This document shows, in pieces, positions 28,292 through 37,404 of a stretch of 64,000 bases of DNA. This DNA comes from Pseudomonas sp. 31-12. GTDB taxonomy: Bacteria; Pseudomonadota; Gammaproteobacteria; Pseudomonadales; Pseudomonadaceae. Both the position numbers and the translations under genes were made by a program. The DNA lies in contig NZ_CP029482.1 in assembly GCF_003151075.1 (NCBI RefSeq), positions 1,612,001 through 1,676,000 on the forward strand. The letters run 5' to 3'. The notes under the pieces were generated by a model. The model saw only the letters and a program-made list of their open reading frames with translations, had not been told where the DNA came from and did not search any database. Within the stretch, counting starts at the first letter, position 1. Each line of letters opens with the position of its first letter.

Positions 28292-28858
28292 ATGACGCTG
28301 AACGCGACCACGTCCCACACCGTCGGGCCGTATTACCACATCGGCCTGACCTGGCTGAACCGCGAAGACCTGACCGTCGAACAAACCCTCGGCGAGCGCG
28401 TGTCAATCACCGGGCAAGTCGTCGATGGCAACGGCGACTTCGTCAACGACGCGATGCTGGAAGTCTGGCAGGCCAACGCTGCCGGCAAGTACGACCACCC
28501 CGAAGACGACCAGGCCAAACCCCTGGACCCGAACTTCGAAGGCTTCGGCCGGGTGCCGGTGGATGCCGAAGGGCGTTTTCGTTTCACCACCATTAAGCCA
28601 GGCACCGTGGAAGGCCTGAAGGGCTCGACCCAGGCGCCGCACCTGGTGGTGCTGGTGTTTGCTCGCGGGTTGGTGAAGCACTTGCTGACGCGGATTTACT
28701 TTGAGGGCGAATCGGCGAACGTCGAGGATCCGCTGCTGGAGTGTGTGCCGGCTGAACGCCGCAGTACCTTGTTGGCGAAGCAGGATGCGTCCGGTGTGTA
28801 CCAGTGGAATGTGATCCTGCAAGGCACGGATGCCGAGACGGTGTTCTTCGATTACTGA
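28292..28858 (+). CDS. pcaG: Protocatechuate 3,4-dioxygenase alpha subunit
   Basis: The 188-residue alpha subunit is homologous to PcaH but lacks the iron ligands, as is usual. It shares VGPYYHIGLTW at the N-terminus and EVWQANAAGKYDHPEDD. Together with PcaH it forms the (alpha-beta-Fe)12 enzyme and shapes the substrate pocket. It directly follows pcaH. A REP pair separates it from pcaT, so downstream expression may be lower or partly independent. Confidence 0.96.
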   Translation: MTLNATTSHTVGPYYHIGLTWLNREDLTVEQTLGERVSITGQVVDGNGDFVNDAMLEVWQANAAGKYDHPEDDQAKPLDPNFEGFGRVPVDAEGRFRFTTIKPGTVEGLKGSTQAPHLVVLVFARGLVKHLLTRIYFEGESANVEDPLLECVPAERRSTLLAKQDASGVYQWNVILQGTDAETVFFDY

Positions 28859-28872
28859 GTAACAACACAAAA

Positions 28873-28969
28873 ACCTGTGGGAGCGGGCTTGCCCGCGATG
28901 ACTGAGTCACATCCAGCATAAAAGGTGGCTGACCCAACGCTATCGCGGGCAAGCCCGCTCCCACAGGGA
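28873..28969. repeat. Paired REP element inside the pca operon
   Basis: Two opposed REP cores (GTGGGAGCGGGCTTGCCCGCGAT and the reverse) lie between pcaG and pcaT. As a strong transcribed hairpin pair it could stabilise the upstream mRNA. Confidence 0.85.
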
Positions 28970-29050
28970 TTGGTGTTGCGGATCTATCTGTGGAACGAGA
29001 CTGTTGCAAAGTGTGTCTAGAATGTCATGGTCCCCAAAGAGTGAAAATCA

Positions 29051-30355
29051 ATGACAACCCCCACCGCTATTCCAGCGCATTACACCGGCGAAGAGCGCAG
29101 CAAGCGCATCTTCGCGATTGTCGGTGCCTCGTCCGGCAACCTCGTTGAATGGTTCGACTTCTACGTCTACGCCTTTTGCGCGATCTACTTCGCGCCGGCC
29201 TTTTTTCCGTCCGATAACCCGACTGTGCAGCTGGTCAACACGGCTGGCGTGTTCGCGGCCGGGTTCCTGATGCGACCGATTGGCGGCTGGATTTTCGGCC
29301 GTGTCGCGGACAAGCACGGGCGCAAGAATTCGATGCTGATCTCGATTCTGATGATGTGCTTCGGCTCGTTGCTCATCGCCTGCCTGCCGACCTACAAGGA
29401 CATCGGCGTCTGGGCGCCGATCATGCTGTTGTTCGCCCGCTTGCTGCAGGGCCTGTCGGTGGGCGGGGAGTACGGCACCACCGCGACCTACATGAGCGAA
29501 GTCGCCCTCAAGGGCCAGCGCGGTTTCTTCGCCTCGTTCCAGTACGTGACGCTGATCGGTGGGCAGTTGCTGGCGGTGTCGCTGGTGGTGGTCCTGCAGC
29601 AGTTCCTCACCGAAGATGACCTGCGTGCCTACGGCTGGCGGATTCCGTTTGTGGTTGGTGCTGTGGCCGCATTGATCTCGCTGTTCCTGCGTCGCTCGCT
29701 CAAGGAAACCACCAGCAAGGAAATGCGCGACAACAAGGATGCCGGCAGCATCCGCGCGTTGTTCCGCGACCACAAAGCCGCGTTTATTACCGTGCTCGGA
29801 TACACCGCCGGTGGCTCGCTGATTTTCTACACTTTCACCACGTACATGCAGAAGTACCTGGTGAACACCGCCGGCATGCACGCCAAGACCGCGAGCTACA
29901 TCATGACTGGCGCGCTGTTCCTTTATATGTGCATGCAGCCGCTGTTCGGCATGCTCGCGGACAAGATCGGCCGCCGTAATTCGATGCTGTGGTTCGGCGC
30001 CCTCGGGACGCTGTGCACCGTGCCGATCCTGCTGAGCCTGAAAAGTGTCAGCAGTCCGTTCCTCGCCTTTGTGCTGATTACCGTGGCGCTGGCCATTGTC
30101 AGTTTCTACACCTCGATCAGTGGCCTTGTAAAAGCCGAAATGTTCCCGCCGGAAGTGCGCGCACTGGGGGTCGGCCTGGCGTACGCGGTAGCCAACGCGA
30201 TCTTCGGTGGCTCGGCGGAATATGTGGCCCTGAGCCTGAAAGCCGTGGGCATGGAAAACTCCTTCTACTGGTACGTGACGGTGATGATGGCGGTGGCGTT
30301 CCTGTTCAGCCTGCGCCTGCCGAAACAGGCCAAGTATTTGCACCACGACCTTTGA
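29051..30355 (+). CDS. pcaT: MFS dicarboxylate transporter PcaT
   Basis: The 434-residue carrier belongs to the metabolite:H+ symporter (MHS) branch of the MFS. It has the signature [14 protein letters not shown] near residue 28, [18 protein letters not shown] near 75 and [14 protein letters not shown] near 135. PcaT of P. putida imports beta-ketoadipate and adipate, and its position between pcaHG and pcaB supports the same role. Twelve membrane helices are expected. Confidence 0.92.
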   Translation: MTTPTAIPAHYTGEERSKRIFAIVGASSGNLVEWFDFYVYAFCAIYFAPAFFPSDNPTVQLVNTAGVFAAGFLMRPIGGWIFGRVADKHGRKNSMLISILMMCFGSLLIACLPTYKDIGVWAPIMLLFARLLQGLSVGGEYGTTATYMSEVALKGQRGFFASFQYVTLIGGQLLAVSLVVVLQQFLTEDDLRAYGWRIPFVVGAVAALISLFLRRSLKETTSKEMRDNKDAGSIRALFRDHKAAFITVLGYTAGGSLIFYTFTTYMQKYLVNTAGMHAKTASYIMTGALFLYMCMQPLFGMLADKIGRRNSMLWFGALGTLCTVPILLSLKSVSSPFLAFVLITVALAIVSFYTSISGLVKAEMFPPEVRALGVGLAYAVANAIFGGSAEYVALSLKAVGMENSFYWYVTVMMAVAFLFSLRLPKQAKYLHHDL

Positions 30356-30400
30356 TCCATCCGCGTGGGCCCGACCGGCCCGCGCTTTCAGGAACTGTTT

Positions 30401-31765
30401 ATGAACCAGCGACCGGGCAATCAACTGTTCGATGCCTATTTCACCGCCCGCGACATGCGAGAAGTGTTCTGCGATCAGGGCCGGGTTCAGGCCATGCTCG
30501 ATTTCGAATCGGCACTGGCCCGGGCCGAGGCGCGGGTGGGCTTGATTCCGCAATCGGTTGTCGCATCGATTGAAGCGGCTTGTGTCGCAGGGCATTACGA
30601 CTTTGCTGCGCTCGGCGAGGCGATTGCCACGGCGGGCAATTCGGCGATTCCGCTGGTCAAGGCGTTGGGTAAACAGATCGCGACCACCGATGCTGAAGCC
30701 GAGCGCTATGTGCATCTGGGCGCGACCAGTCAGGACGTGATGGACACGGGACTGGTGTTGCAACTGCGCCGCGCGCTGGAACTGATCGAAAGCGATCTGG
30801 CGCAACTGGGTGAAACGCTGGCGACCCAGGCGCTGCGCTTCGTTGCCACGCCGCTGGCCGGGCGCACTTGGTTGCAACACGCAACGCCCGTCACCCTCGG
30901 CATGAAAATCGCCGGTTGGCTGGGCGCTGTGACCCGCAGTCGGCAACGTCTGCAAGAACTCAAACCACGCCTGCTGGTGCTGCAATTCGGCGGCGCCTCC
31001 GGAACCCTCGCGGCCCTCGGCGAGCAGGCGATTCCAATTGCCGAAGCCTTGGCCGGTGAGCTGCAACTGACATTGCCGGATCAACCCTGGCACACCCAGC
31101 GTGATCGCCTGGTGGAGTTCGGCGCAGTGCTCGGTTTGATCGCCGGCAGCCTCGGCAAACTCGGCCGCGACATCAGCCTGTTGATGCAGACCGAAGCCGG
31201 CGAAGTGTTCGAGCCGTCGGCACCAGGCAAGGGCGGTTCGTCGACGATGCCGCACAAACGCAACCCCGTCGGCGCCGCGGTGCTGATCGGTGCGGCGACC
31301 CGGGTTCCCGGTTTGCTCTCGACTCTGTTCAGCGCCATGCCGCAGGAACACGAGCGCAGCCTGGGCCTGTGGCATGCCGAATGGGAAACCCTGCCGGAGA
31401 TTTGCTGCCTGGTGTCCGGCAGCCTCAAACAAGCGTTGCTGGTGGCGGACGGACTGGAAGTCGACGCCGATCGTATGGCCCGCAACCTCGACCTGACCCA
31501 AGGCCTGGTGCTGGCCGAAGCGGTGAGCATCGTCCTCGCGCAACGGTTAGGGCGCGATACCGCGCACCATCTGCTGGAGCAATGCTGCAAACGTGCGGTG
31601 GCCGAGCAACGGCACTTGCGAGCGGTACTCGGCGACGAGCCGCAAGTGACTGCCGAGCTGTCTGACATTGAACTCGATCGTCTGCTGGACCCCGCCCATT
31701 ACCTCGGTCAGGCCCATGCCTGGGTCAAGCGAGCGGTGGCTGAACACTCTGCGTTGACTGCCTGA
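30401..31765 (+). CDS. pcaB: 3-carboxy-cis,cis-muconate cycloisomerase
   Basis: The 454-residue enzyme belongs to the fumarase/aspartase superfamily and converts 3-carboxy-cis,cis-muconate to gamma-carboxymuconolactone. The superfamily signature GGSSTMPHKRNPV lies near residues 280-292, and GATSQDVMDTGL near 107-118 is the second conserved region. The start at 30401 is chosen because MNQRPGNQLFDAYFT matches the family; upstream in-frame codons lack support. It is followed by pcaD 11 bases later. Confidence 0.95.
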   Translation: MNQRPGNQLFDAYFTARDMREVFCDQGRVQAMLDFESALARAEARVGLIPQSVVASIEAACVAGHYDFAALGEAIATAGNSAIPLVKALGKQIATTDAEAERYVHLGATSQDVMDTGLVLQLRRALELIESDLAQLGETLATQALRFVATPLAGRTWLQHATPVTLGMKIAGWLGAVTRSRQRLQELKPRLLVLQFGGASGTLAALGEQAIPIAEALAGELQLTLPDQPWHTQRDRLVEFGAVLGLIAGSLGKLGRDISLLMQTEAGEVFEPSAPGKGGSSTMPHKRNPVGAAVLIGAATRVPGLLSTLFSAMPQEHERSLGLWHAEWETLPEICCLVSGSLKQALLVADGLEVDADRMARNLDLTQGLVLAEAVSIVLAQRLGRDTAHHLLEQCCKRAVAEQRHLRAVLGDEPQVTAELSDIELDRLLDPAHYLGQAHAWVKRAVAEHSALTA

Positions 31766-31776
31766 AGGAGATTGCT

Positions 31777-32568
31777 GTGGCTTTCGTACAACTCGCCGAG
31801 GGCGAACTGCATTACCAACTCGATGGACCAGACGATGCGCCGGTGCTGGTGTTGTCCAATTCGCTGGGCACCGACCTGCACATGTGGGACGCGCAAATCG
31901 CCGCATTCTCCGAGCATTTGCGCGTGTTGCGTTTCGACACCCGGGGTCACGGCCAATCGCTGGTCACGCCGGGGCCTTACAGCATCGAGCAACTGGGCCG
32001 CGACGTGCTGGCGCTGCTGGATGCGCTGCACATCGAGCGTGCGCATTTTTGCGGTCTGTCCATGGGTGGTTTGATCGGCCAGTGGCTGGGCATCAACGCC
32101 GGCGAGCGGCTGAACAAACTGGTGGTGTGCAACACCGCCGCGAAAATCGGCGATCCGTCGGTGTGGAACCCACGGATTGAAACCGTGCTGCGGGACGGTC
32201 CGGTCGCGATGGTCGCCTTGCGCGATGCATCGATTGCGCGCTGGTTTACCCCTGACTTTGCCGAGGCCAATCCGGCTGCTGCGAAGCGTATTACCGACAT
32301 GCTCGCGGCCACTTCGCCGCAAGGCTATGCCGCCAATTGCGCGGCCGTGCGCGATGCCGACTTCCGCGATCAGCTGTCCGCGATCAAGGTGCCGCTGCTG
32401 GTCATCGCCGGCACTGAAGACGCGGTGACGCCGCCGTCCGGTGGGCACTTTATCCAGGAGCATGTGCAGGGCGCCGAGTACGCCGAGTTCTACGCCGCGC
32501 ATTTGTCCAACGTCCAGGCCGGTGCTGCGTTCAGCGACCGGGTCCTGACGTTTTTGTCAGCTGATTAA
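31777..32568 (+). CDS. pcaD: 3-oxoadipate enol-lactonase
   Basis: The 263-residue alpha/beta-hydrolase opens beta-ketoadipate enol-lactone to beta-ketoadipate. The nucleophile elbow is CGLSMGGLIGQ (Ser near residue 94), with the acid in IAGTEDAVTPP and the His in AHLSNVQA near the C-terminus. It starts with GTG after an AAGGAG ribosome site. The closely spaced pcaC follows 10 bases after the stop. Confidence 0.95.
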   Translation: MAFVQLAEGELHYQLDGPDDAPVLVLSNSLGTDLHMWDAQIAAFSEHLRVLRFDTRGHGQSLVTPGPYSIEQLGRDVLALLDALHIERAHFCGLSMGGLIGQWLGINAGERLNKLVVCNTAAKIGDPSVWNPRIETVLRDGPVAMVALRDASIARWFTPDFAEANPAAAKRITDMLAATSPQGYAANCAAVRDADFRDQLSAIKVPLLVIAGTEDAVTPPSGGHFIQEHVQGAEYAEFYAAHLSNVQAGAAFSDRVLTFLSAD

Positions 32569-32578
32569 GGGGATTGTT

Positions 32579-32971
32579 GTGGACGAGAAACAACGTTACG
32601 ACGAAGGCCTGGAAGTTCGTCGCGCGGTGCTTGGCGACGCCCATGTCGATCGCAGCCTGAATGCGCTGACCGAGTTCAACTCGGAGTTTCAGGAAATGAT
32701 CACCCGTCATGCCTGGGGCGACATCTGGACCCGCCCAGGCCTGCCGCGCCATACCCGCAGCCTGATCACCATCGCGATGTTGATCGGCATGAACCGCAAC
32801 GAAGAACTCAAACTGCACCTGCGCGCCGCCGCCAACAACGGCGTGACCCGCGACGAGATCAAGGAAGTGATCATGCAGAGCGCGATCTACTGCGGTATTC
32901 CGGCGGCCAACGCGACGTTTCATTTGGCGGAGTCGGTTTGGGATGAGCTTGGCGTCGAATCCCGGGAGTGA
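32579..32971 (+). CDS. pcaC: 4-carboxymuconolactone decarboxylase
   Basis: The 130-residue enzyme removes CO2 from gamma-carboxymuconolactone to give beta-ketoadipate enol-lactone. It is an all-helical AhpD-like protein with WGDIWTRPGLPRHTRSLITIAM and the conserved HLRAAANNGVTRDEIKEVIMQ segment carrying the catalytic His and Glu. It starts with GTG after AAGGGGA. It is the last gene of the operon and is followed by a REP pair rather than a clear terminator. Confidence 0.95.
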   Translation: MDEKQRYDEGLEVRRAVLGDAHVDRSLNALTEFNSEFQEMITRHAWGDIWTRPGLPRHTRSLITIAMLIGMNRNEELKLHLRAAANNGVTRDEIKEVIMQSAIYCGIPAANATFHLAESVWDELGVESRE

Positions 32972-33001
32972 TCCTGGCGATTTGCGGTGTCTGAGCTGAC
33001 G

Positions 33002-33100
33002 CCTTCGCGGGCAAACCCGCTCCCACAGGGATCTTCAGTGAATACGAAACTTGTGTTCACACCGGACCACTGTGGGAGCGGGCTTGCCCGCGAAGGCGGT
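33002..33100. repeat. Paired REP element
   Basis: Two opposed REP cores lie between the convergent pcaC and tam-like genes. Confidence 0.85.
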
Positions 33101-33126
33101 GGGTCAGCCTGCATCAATTTCGAAAT

Positions 33127-33942
33127 TTAAACGGTCGCGACAATGAAGATCCGCTTGAACGGAAACAACGTGCGCCCATCGCTCTCATGGGGGTAATGCG
33201 CATGCACCCGCATCATGAAGTGATAGATGAACCGCGCCTGTTCCTCGTCCTTCAACCCTTGCATCACCGTCCGCAAGGCCGAGACCTTGATCCAGTCATA
33301 AATCGGCGACTTGCCGTCCACGACCTGCAACTGCGAGGTTTCCCAGATATCCAGTGTCCGGGTAATCGTTGAGAGCAACCGGTGGTAATTTTCCAGCGAC
33401 AGCAACGGCCGCGCCGCCATCCTCTCGCGCAGTTGCGGGGAGCCGAGCGGTTTGCCGTCGGAGCCACCATCGTTGAGGGTGTCGAGCACCAGTTGATACC
33501 ACACCGCATCCCGCCAGTCGGGCATGTGCGCCGCCAGACAACCACCCGGGTTGAGATAACCGAGCAAGCGCGGCAGAAGCTGTTCGTGATTGTCGATGAA
33601 ATGCAGCACTGAGGCGGCAAAGAGCAGGTCGGCGGGTTGCTCCGGCTGCCAGTTCTGTAGATCGCACTGCTTCCACAGCGCCTTGATCGGCAAGCATTGC
33701 GCCTCCTGAAGCATCTTCTCCGAACTGTCGATGCCCATCAGGTACGCAGGGGGCCAGCGTTTGGCCAAAGCTTGCGTCGCAATGCCGGTCCCGCAGCCGA
33801 GGTCGTAGATGCGTTTGGGGTTTTCAAGGTCGACGCGGTCGAGTAGCTCGATCACCGGCCGTTGTCGAAGCCGGGAGAATTGCTGGTAGGCCTTGGCATC
33901 CCAGTCGCTTTTGACGGGAGCCGATTTGAGTGGCGTGATCAT
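33127..33942 (-). CDS. tam: Trans-aconitate 2-methyltransferase-like SAM methyltransferase
   Basis: The 271-residue class I methyltransferase has the SAM motif YDLGCGTGIATQALA near residue 46, LMGIDSSEKML (acidic loop) near 68 and FAASVLHFID near 108. The order and the C-terminal half resemble Tam, which methylates trans-aconitate, an inhibitory by-product of the TCA cycle. The exact substrate is not proved by sequence. It separates the pca operon from the porin gene and is transcribed toward pcaC. Codon use is like its neighbours. Confidence 0.75.
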   Translation of the reverse strand: MITPLKSAPVKSDWDAKAYQQFSRLRQRPVIELLDRVDLENPKRIYDLGCGTGIATQALAKRWPPAYLMGIDSSEKMLQEAQCLPIKALWKQCDLQNWQPEQPADLLFAASVLHFIDNHEQLLPRLLGYLNPGGCLAAHMPDWRDAVWYQLVLDTLNDGGSDGKPLGSPQLRERMAARPLLSLENYHRLLSTITRTLDIWETSQLQVVDGKSPIYDWIKVSALRTVMQGLKDEEQARFIYHFMMRVHAHYPHESDGRTLFPFKRIFIVATV

Positions 33943-34137
33943 GAGGTGGTCCTCTGGTGATCAAGTGGTGTCTTCCGATGACAGCCTGGCTCAAGTCTTG
34001 CGGACCAACATCAACAGATAACGGAAGTGGGAAGGGTTGAGTTCGCCTGACTCCTGTCAGGTTTTTCTCTGTAATGGATCGTTGGTAAAGCGCCAGGCTA
34101 GCTGACAGGCGGCCGGCTAGATGCCGCGCTATCGTTC

Positions 34138-34230
34138 TTCGCGGGCAAGCCTTGCTCCTGCAGAAATCGAGTTGGCCGCCAATGTTGCAGCCAACCCGTG
34201 ACCTGTAGGAGCAAGGCTTGCCCGCGAAGG
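34138..34230. repeat. Paired REP element, GCAAGGCTTGC variant
   Basis: GCGGGCAAGCCTTGCTCCTGC and GTAGGAGCAAGGCTTGCCCGC are opposed REP variants within the 300-base gap between the tam-like gene and the porin gene. Nothing else was recognised in that gap. Confidence 0.85.
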
Positions 34231-34242
34231 TGCCCTTGAGAC

Positions 34243-35502
34243 TTACAACAAACTGATCGGATAGCTGACGATCAACCGGTTCTCATCGAACTCGTTATTG
34301 CTGAAGTCCCGGCGCATCGTCGAGTTGCGCCATTTGACGTTCAGGTCCTTGAGCACGCCGCTTTGCACGGTGTAGCCCAGTTCGCTTTCGCGGCCCCATT
34401 CCTTGCCGTCGGTGATGGTGCCGGTGTGCACGTTGTCGCCGCTGATGTAGCGGTTCATCAGGGTCAGGCCGGGGATGCCGAGGGCGACGAAGTTGTAGTC
34501 GTGGCGCACCTGCCAGGATTTTTCCCGGGCGTTGTCATAACTGGCGTTGTAGCTGTCGTTGGCCAGGGTGCCGCCGCTGGTGCCGTTGACCCGCATCCAG
34601 GCGCTGTCGCCGGTGAGTTTTTGCAGGCCGACGTAAAAGGTGTGACCGCCGTATTTGGCCGAGAACAGGCCTGACCAGGTCTTGTTGTCCAGGTCGCCGG
34701 CCCGGGCGCTGCCGTCTTCCTGGCCATAAAAGAAACCCAGGTTGGCGCCCAGCGTCCAGTCGCCGATGGGCTGACTGTGAATCAGGTTTACGTATTGCTG
34801 GCTGTAAATGTCTTTGAGTTCGGCATTCCACAGGCCGATCTGGGTGCGCTTGTCGTTGAAGGCGTATTCACCGCCCTGGAAGTTGAAGCGGTCAGAGGTG
34901 AAGGTCGGTTTTCCGGTCATCGACATATCGTTCATGCTGCTGTCGTCGCGCGGGCTGTTGGCGCGGAACTGGCCGCCATAGAGCGTCAGGCCGGCGATTT
35001 CTTTCGAGGTGATCTGCCCGCCACGGAAGGTTTGCGGCAGGGAGCGACCGTCGTCCGAGCGCAGGATCGGCAGCACCGGCATCCATTCGCCCACCTTGAT
35101 TTCGGTCTGCGACAGCCTGGCCTTGAATGCCACGTTGGTGCGCCCGAAGTTGTCCGCCGGGCGGCCGTCGTGATCCAGCGGCAGCAACTGCGTCCCGCCC
35201 GTGCCTTTTCCGCCGTCGAGCTTCACCGAGTACAACCCCAGCACGTCCATGCCGAAGCCGACGGTGCCCTGGGTGAAGCCGGATTTGGCGTCGAGAATGA
35301 AGCTTTGCGTCCATTCTTCAGCCTTGCCCTGAGCCTTGGTCGGGTTGGTGAAATTGCGGTTGATGTAGAAGTTGCGCAGGTTCAGGTTGACCTTGGCGCC
35401 TTCGACAAAACCCGATTCCTCAGCCATGGCGGGCAGGGCCGCGCTGGCCAGGGCGATGGCAATCAGGCTGGGGAAATAATACTGCGCGGTGGAAGGCGTC
35501 AT
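34243..35502 (-). CDS. OprD-family outer-membrane porin (BenF/PcaP-like)
   Basis: The 419-residue protein has a signal peptide (LASAALPAMAEE, cleavage near residue 27) and the OprD-type start FVEGAKVNLNLRNFYINR. It keeps the basic-ladder region typical of aromatic-acid OprD members and ends with a beta-strand, VSYPISLL. OprD-family channels pass specific organic acids; next to the pca cluster it most probably admits an aromatic acid such as 4-hydroxybenzoate or protocatechuate, like PcaP of P. putida KT2440. This substrate assignment is inference from position. Confidence 0.88.
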   Translation of the reverse strand: MTPSTAQYYFPSLIAIALASAALPAMAEESGFVEGAKVNLNLRNFYINRNFTNPTKAQGKAEEWTQSFILDAKSGFTQGTVGFGMDVLGLYSVKLDGGKGTGGTQLLPLDHDGRPADNFGRTNVAFKARLSQTEIKVGEWMPVLPILRSDDGRSLPQTFRGGQITSKEIAGLTLYGGQFRANSPRDDSSMNDMSMTGKPTFTSDRFNFQGGEYAFNDKRTQIGLWNAELKDIYSQQYVNLIHSQPIGDWTLGANLGFFYGQEDGSARAGDLDNKTWSGLFSAKYGGHTFYVGLQKLTGDSAWMRVNGTSGGTLANDSYNASYDNAREKSWQVRHDYNFVALGIPGLTLMNRYISGDNVHTGTITDGKEWGRESELGYTVQSGVLKDLNVKWRNSTMRRDFSNNEFDENRLIVSYPISLL

Positions 35503-35767
35503 GGGCTCGGGTCTCTCTAATTGTTAGGGATGAAACGGGGCACTGCCGCAACGTCGGGTTGCAGACTAGGTTTTGAATTGGTGAAGAACGGGAGCGGAAT
35601 CAGCCGGACAGGGCAGGGCGCGGGGGCATGGTGTCGAACCTGATGTTATTGGTCTTGTGCGACGAATGGTGCGGGGAATGGACTGGATGGTTCAATCGGG
35701 AAAAGCGGGTTTTGGGCGGTTATCGAACGCATGTTGGTTTGAGGTTCTGCGTCGTATGTGCCTGCCT

Positions 35768-35863
35768 CATCGCGAGCAGGCTCGCTCCCACAATGGTCAT
35801 TCTGTGTGCATGCGATTGTTGGCAAATACAGATCCCCTGTAGGAGCGAGTCTGCTCGCGAAGG
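35768..35863. repeat. Paired REP element
   Basis: CATCGCGAGCAGGCTCGCTCCCAC and GTAGGAGCGAGTCTGCTCGCG are opposed REP cores. Confidence 0.85.
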
Positions 35864-35900
35864 GGCCAGCCCTGACAACACACCTTTTCCAGCCGCCAAC

Positions 35901-35933
35901 AAAAAGCCCACCAAAAGGTGGGCTTGATGTTTT
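35901..35933 (-). terminator. Terminator after emhC
   Basis: The hairpin AGCCCACCaaaaGGTGGGCT has AAAAA on its left, giving a T run on the minus strand just beyond the emhC stop codon. Confidence 0.85.
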
Positions 35934-35943
35934 CACAGCGCTA

Positions 35944-37404
35944 TCAGAACAACTTCATCTTCGGCGCTTCTTCTTTCTGTGGTTCGACTTTCGCCGTCTG
36001 CTCGTTCCAGCCACCACCCAATGCCTTGTACAGATTGACCGCACTGACCAGCTGCGCCAGACGATCAGTGATCAGCACCTGTTGGGCACTGAACAGCTGA
36101 CGCTGGGCGTCGAGGAAGGTCAGGTTGCTGTCGACACCGATACGGTAGCGACGCTCGGCCAGACGGTAGTAGTCCTGGTTGGCGGTGACGAAATCACGCT
36201 GGGCCTGCAACTGATCGGTGTAGGTCTGGCGGGCGGCCAGGCCGTCGGCGACTTCCTGGAAGGCCGTTTGAATGGACTTCTCGTAGTTCGCCACGCCGAT
36301 GTCTTTCTGGATTTTCGAGTAATCCAGGCTGGCGCGCAGGCTGCCGGCGTTGAAGATCGGCAGGTTTATCTGCGGCGAGAACAACCAGGTGCCCGAACCG
36401 CCCTTGAACAGACCGGACAAGTCCGGGCTCAAGGTCCCGGCGTTGGCCGTCAGGCTGATGCTCGGGAAGAACGCCGCCCGTGCCGCGCCGATGTTGGCGT
36501 TGGCCGCTTTCAGGTTGTATTCGGCCTGGAGGATATCCGGACGACGTTGCAGCAAGTCCGATGGCAGACCGGGCGGCACGTCGCTTAGCAGGTCGTCAGC
36601 CAGTGGCTTGGCGGCTTGCAGATTGGCCGGGATGCCGGTGCCGAGCAGCAGCACCAGGCTGTTTTCGTCCTGCGCGACCTGACGGGTGTACTTGGCCAAT
36701 TGCGCCCGGGCGTTTTCCACCGAGGTACGCGACTGGGCCAGGTCCAGGGCCGAGGCGACCCCGACTTCGTTGCTGCGCGAGGTGAGCTTGTAGCTCTCCT
36801 CGAATGCACCAAGGGTGTCCTGAGTCAGTTTCAGCAGTTCCTTGTCCGCCTGCCAGGTCAGGTAGGCGTTGGCCACGCTGGCCACCAGGCTGATCTGCGT
36901 GCTGCGACGACCTTCTTCGGTAGCGAAGTACTGCTGCAGGGCTTCTTCGCTCAGGCTGCGAACCCGACCGAACAGGTCGAGTTCATAAGCGCTGATGCCG
37001 ACGGTAGCCGAATACGAACTGCTGATACCCGCTTCGCCGGTCTGCGAAGCACGTGCCGGTAGGCGCTGACGGCTGCCGGTGCCATTGGCCGAAACCGCCG
37101 GGAACAGATCGGCACGCTGGATGCGGTATTGAGCCGCGAACGCGTCGATGTTCAGGGCCGCAACACGCAGGTCACGGTTGTTTTCCAGGGCGACCTGGAT
37201 CAGCTGTTGCAGTGCCGGGTCATGGAAAAACTGCTTCCAGCCCTGTTCGGCGGCGGCCTGTGCAGGCGCCTGGGCCGACGAGTACGCCGGGCCCTGCGGG
37301 TATTGCGCTGCCACCGGTGCATCAGGCTGCTGATAATCGGGGATCAGCGAGCAGCCGCTCAGCACGAAGGCGGCAACTGCGATGGAGAGTAGCGACTTGC
37401 TCAT
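35944..37404 (-). CDS. emhC: RND efflux outer-membrane channel EmhC (TtgC/OprM-type)
   Basis: The 486-residue lipoprotein channel has the lipobox LSGCSL (Cys near residue 18) and two repeated outer-membrane efflux protein domains. The long helices carry [19 protein letters not shown] and [20 protein letters not shown], both typical of OprM. It forms the exit duct of the tripartite EmhABC pump, which expels polycyclic aromatics, antibiotics and dyes in P. fluorescens. It overlaps emhB by four bases and is followed by a terminator. Confidence 0.95.
   Translation of the reverse strand: MSKSLLSIAVAAFVLSGCSLIPDYQQPDAPVAAQYPQGPAYSSAQAPAQAAAEQGWKQFFHDPALQQLIQVALENNRDLRVAALNIDAFAAQYRIQRADLFPAVSANGTGSRQRLPARASQTGEAGISSSYSATVGISAYELDLFGRVRSLSEEALQQYFATEEGRRSTQISLVASVANAYLTWQADKELLKLTQDTLGAFEESYKLTSRSNEVGVASALDLAQSRTSVENARAQLAKYTRQVAQDENSLVLLLGTGIPANLQAAKPLADDLLSDVPPGLPSDLLQRRPDILQAEYNLKAANANIGAARAAFFPSISLTANAGTLSPDLSGLFKGGSGTWLFSPQINLPIFNAGSLRASLDYSKIQKDIGVANYEKSIQTAFQEVADGLAARQTYTDQLQAQRDFVTANQDYYRLAERRYRIGVDSNLTFLDAQRQLFSAQQVLITDRLAQLVSAVNLYKALGGGWNEQTAKVEPQKEEAPKMKLF

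Larger units (their letters stand above)
35503..35943. other. Intergenic region upstream of the porin gene
   Basis: The 441-base gap between two minus-strand genes contains the porin promoter region (AT-richer, nearer 35503-35750), a REP pair and a terminator for emhC. No gene is supported. Confidence 0.6.

Noticed and set aside
29048..31543. Minus-strand open frame of 831 residues opposite pcaT and pcaB
   Set aside because: Shadow of two well-identified genes; no family resemblance.
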